Assembly (NCBI RefSeq): GCF_023008405.1 | Contig: NZ_CP095376.1 | Coordinates: 8,412,501-8,476,500 of the forward strand | DNA: 64,000 nt | Direction: 5' to 3' | Source of the DNA: Amycolatopsis sp. FBCC-B4732 | GTDB lineage: Bacteria; Actinomycetota; Actinomycetes; Mycobacteriales; Pseudonocardiaceae | Shown: piece by piece, positions 63,845-64,000 of the stretch | Layout: every line of letters begins with the position of its first letter | Numbering within the stretch: the first letter of the stretch is position 1 | The notes under the pieces: model-generated | The model's database searches: none | What the model was told of the DNA's origin: nothing | The model's input: only the letters and a program-made list of their open reading frames with translations | Position numbers and translations under genes: made by a program

Positions 63845-64000
63845 GTGGAATTCTCCGAGCTCGCGGCCGGGATCCGGAACCACCGGTTCGACGGCTGGAC
63901 CAACACCGCGATCGCCGACCAGATCACGCGGATGGTCAACGGCGACGGCACCGGCAGCATCGGCACCGCCGTCGACGCGCTGAAAGCCGTCGCGACCGCG
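63845..64000 (+). CDS. PPE/WXG100-like protein, N-terminal part (runs off the window)
   Basis: The frame starts at GTG 63845 after a GGGAGGG site and is still open at the window edge. The 52 visible residues (EFSELAAGIRNHRFDGWTNT, then DGTGSIGTAVDALKAVATA) look like the start of an actinobacterial ESX-substrate-like helical hairpin. The rest is outside the window. Confidence 0.55.
   Translation, partial: MEFSELAAGIRNHRFDGWTNTAIADQITRMVNGDGTGSIGTAVDALKAVATA

Overview
The window is high-GC actinobacterial chromosome, most likely from an Amycolatopsis-like member of the Pseudonocardiaceae. This rests on very strong GC bias at third codon positions, many GTG starts, ATGA/GTGA gene overlaps, several F420-type flavoproteins, DUF3558 and DUF3151 proteins, and a probable DasR site before nagA. 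About 60 genes are supported. Housekeeping anchors are fbaA (30.6 kb), purA (51.6 kb) and purD (61.5 kb), with a SpoU/TrmH methyltransferase, a GH76 mannanase, two DedA proteins and a DUF3151 protein. Relatives of these lie near purA and fba in mycobacteria, so the window looks like an expanded version of that neighbourhood with accessory transport, catabolic and redox genes inserted. No rRNA, tRNA, CRISPR array, insertion sequence or prophage was seen.

Layout. 0-5 kb: end of a DUF2784-like membrane gene, SpoU methyltransferase, secreted GH5 cellulase overlapping a molybdopterin oxidoreductase, and a divergent GH76 enzyme across a 32-bp palindrome. 5-12.3 kb: two tandem LacI-type genes (the second without a DNA-binding domain) and a divergent six-gene sugar operon (binding protein, permease, ATPase, PfkB kinase, P-loop kinase, SDR) with every junction translationally coupled. 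12.4-18.5 kb: VOC protein with a duplicated 3' end, DedA, then a MarR / 14-TM exporter / YceI operon carrying four Ig-like repeats. 18.5-24.6 kb: FAD oxidase, DedA, nagA, ECF sigma factor, YciI protein. 23.7-28.6 kb: Baeyer-Villiger monooxygenase, putative di-iron enzyme, VanB-type reductase, PPOX and SDR genes, which look like one oxidative pathway. 28.6-44.5 kb: aldo/keto reductase, LLM enzymes, fbaA, VapBC-like pair, lipase/TetR pair, diguanylate cyclase, MFS, glycosyltransferase and GH18 protein.

44.5-50.8 kb: an odd truncated reading frame, then an oligopeptide/nickel-class ABC operon preceded by a candidate leader-peptide attenuator, and a secreted HNH nuclease. 50.9-61 kb: purA region, OsmC protein, LLM oxidoreductase, Na+/H+ antiporter, AAHS-type MFS, APC permease, a decayed beta-lactamase-family gene and a secreted glycerophosphodiesterase. 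61.4-64 kb: purD, then the edge of a probable type VII secretion-associated locus.

The least expected material lies in non-coding structure: (i) a 24-bp palindrome present four times, once inside a permease gene; (ii) paired 30-bp dyad repeats at three places; (iii) long hairpins with a GTGAGTG core between genes; and (iv) a 19-codon leader whose coding sequence pairs with the ribosome binding site of the ABC binding protein. All coordinates and motifs were read by eye; no alignment or folding program was run.
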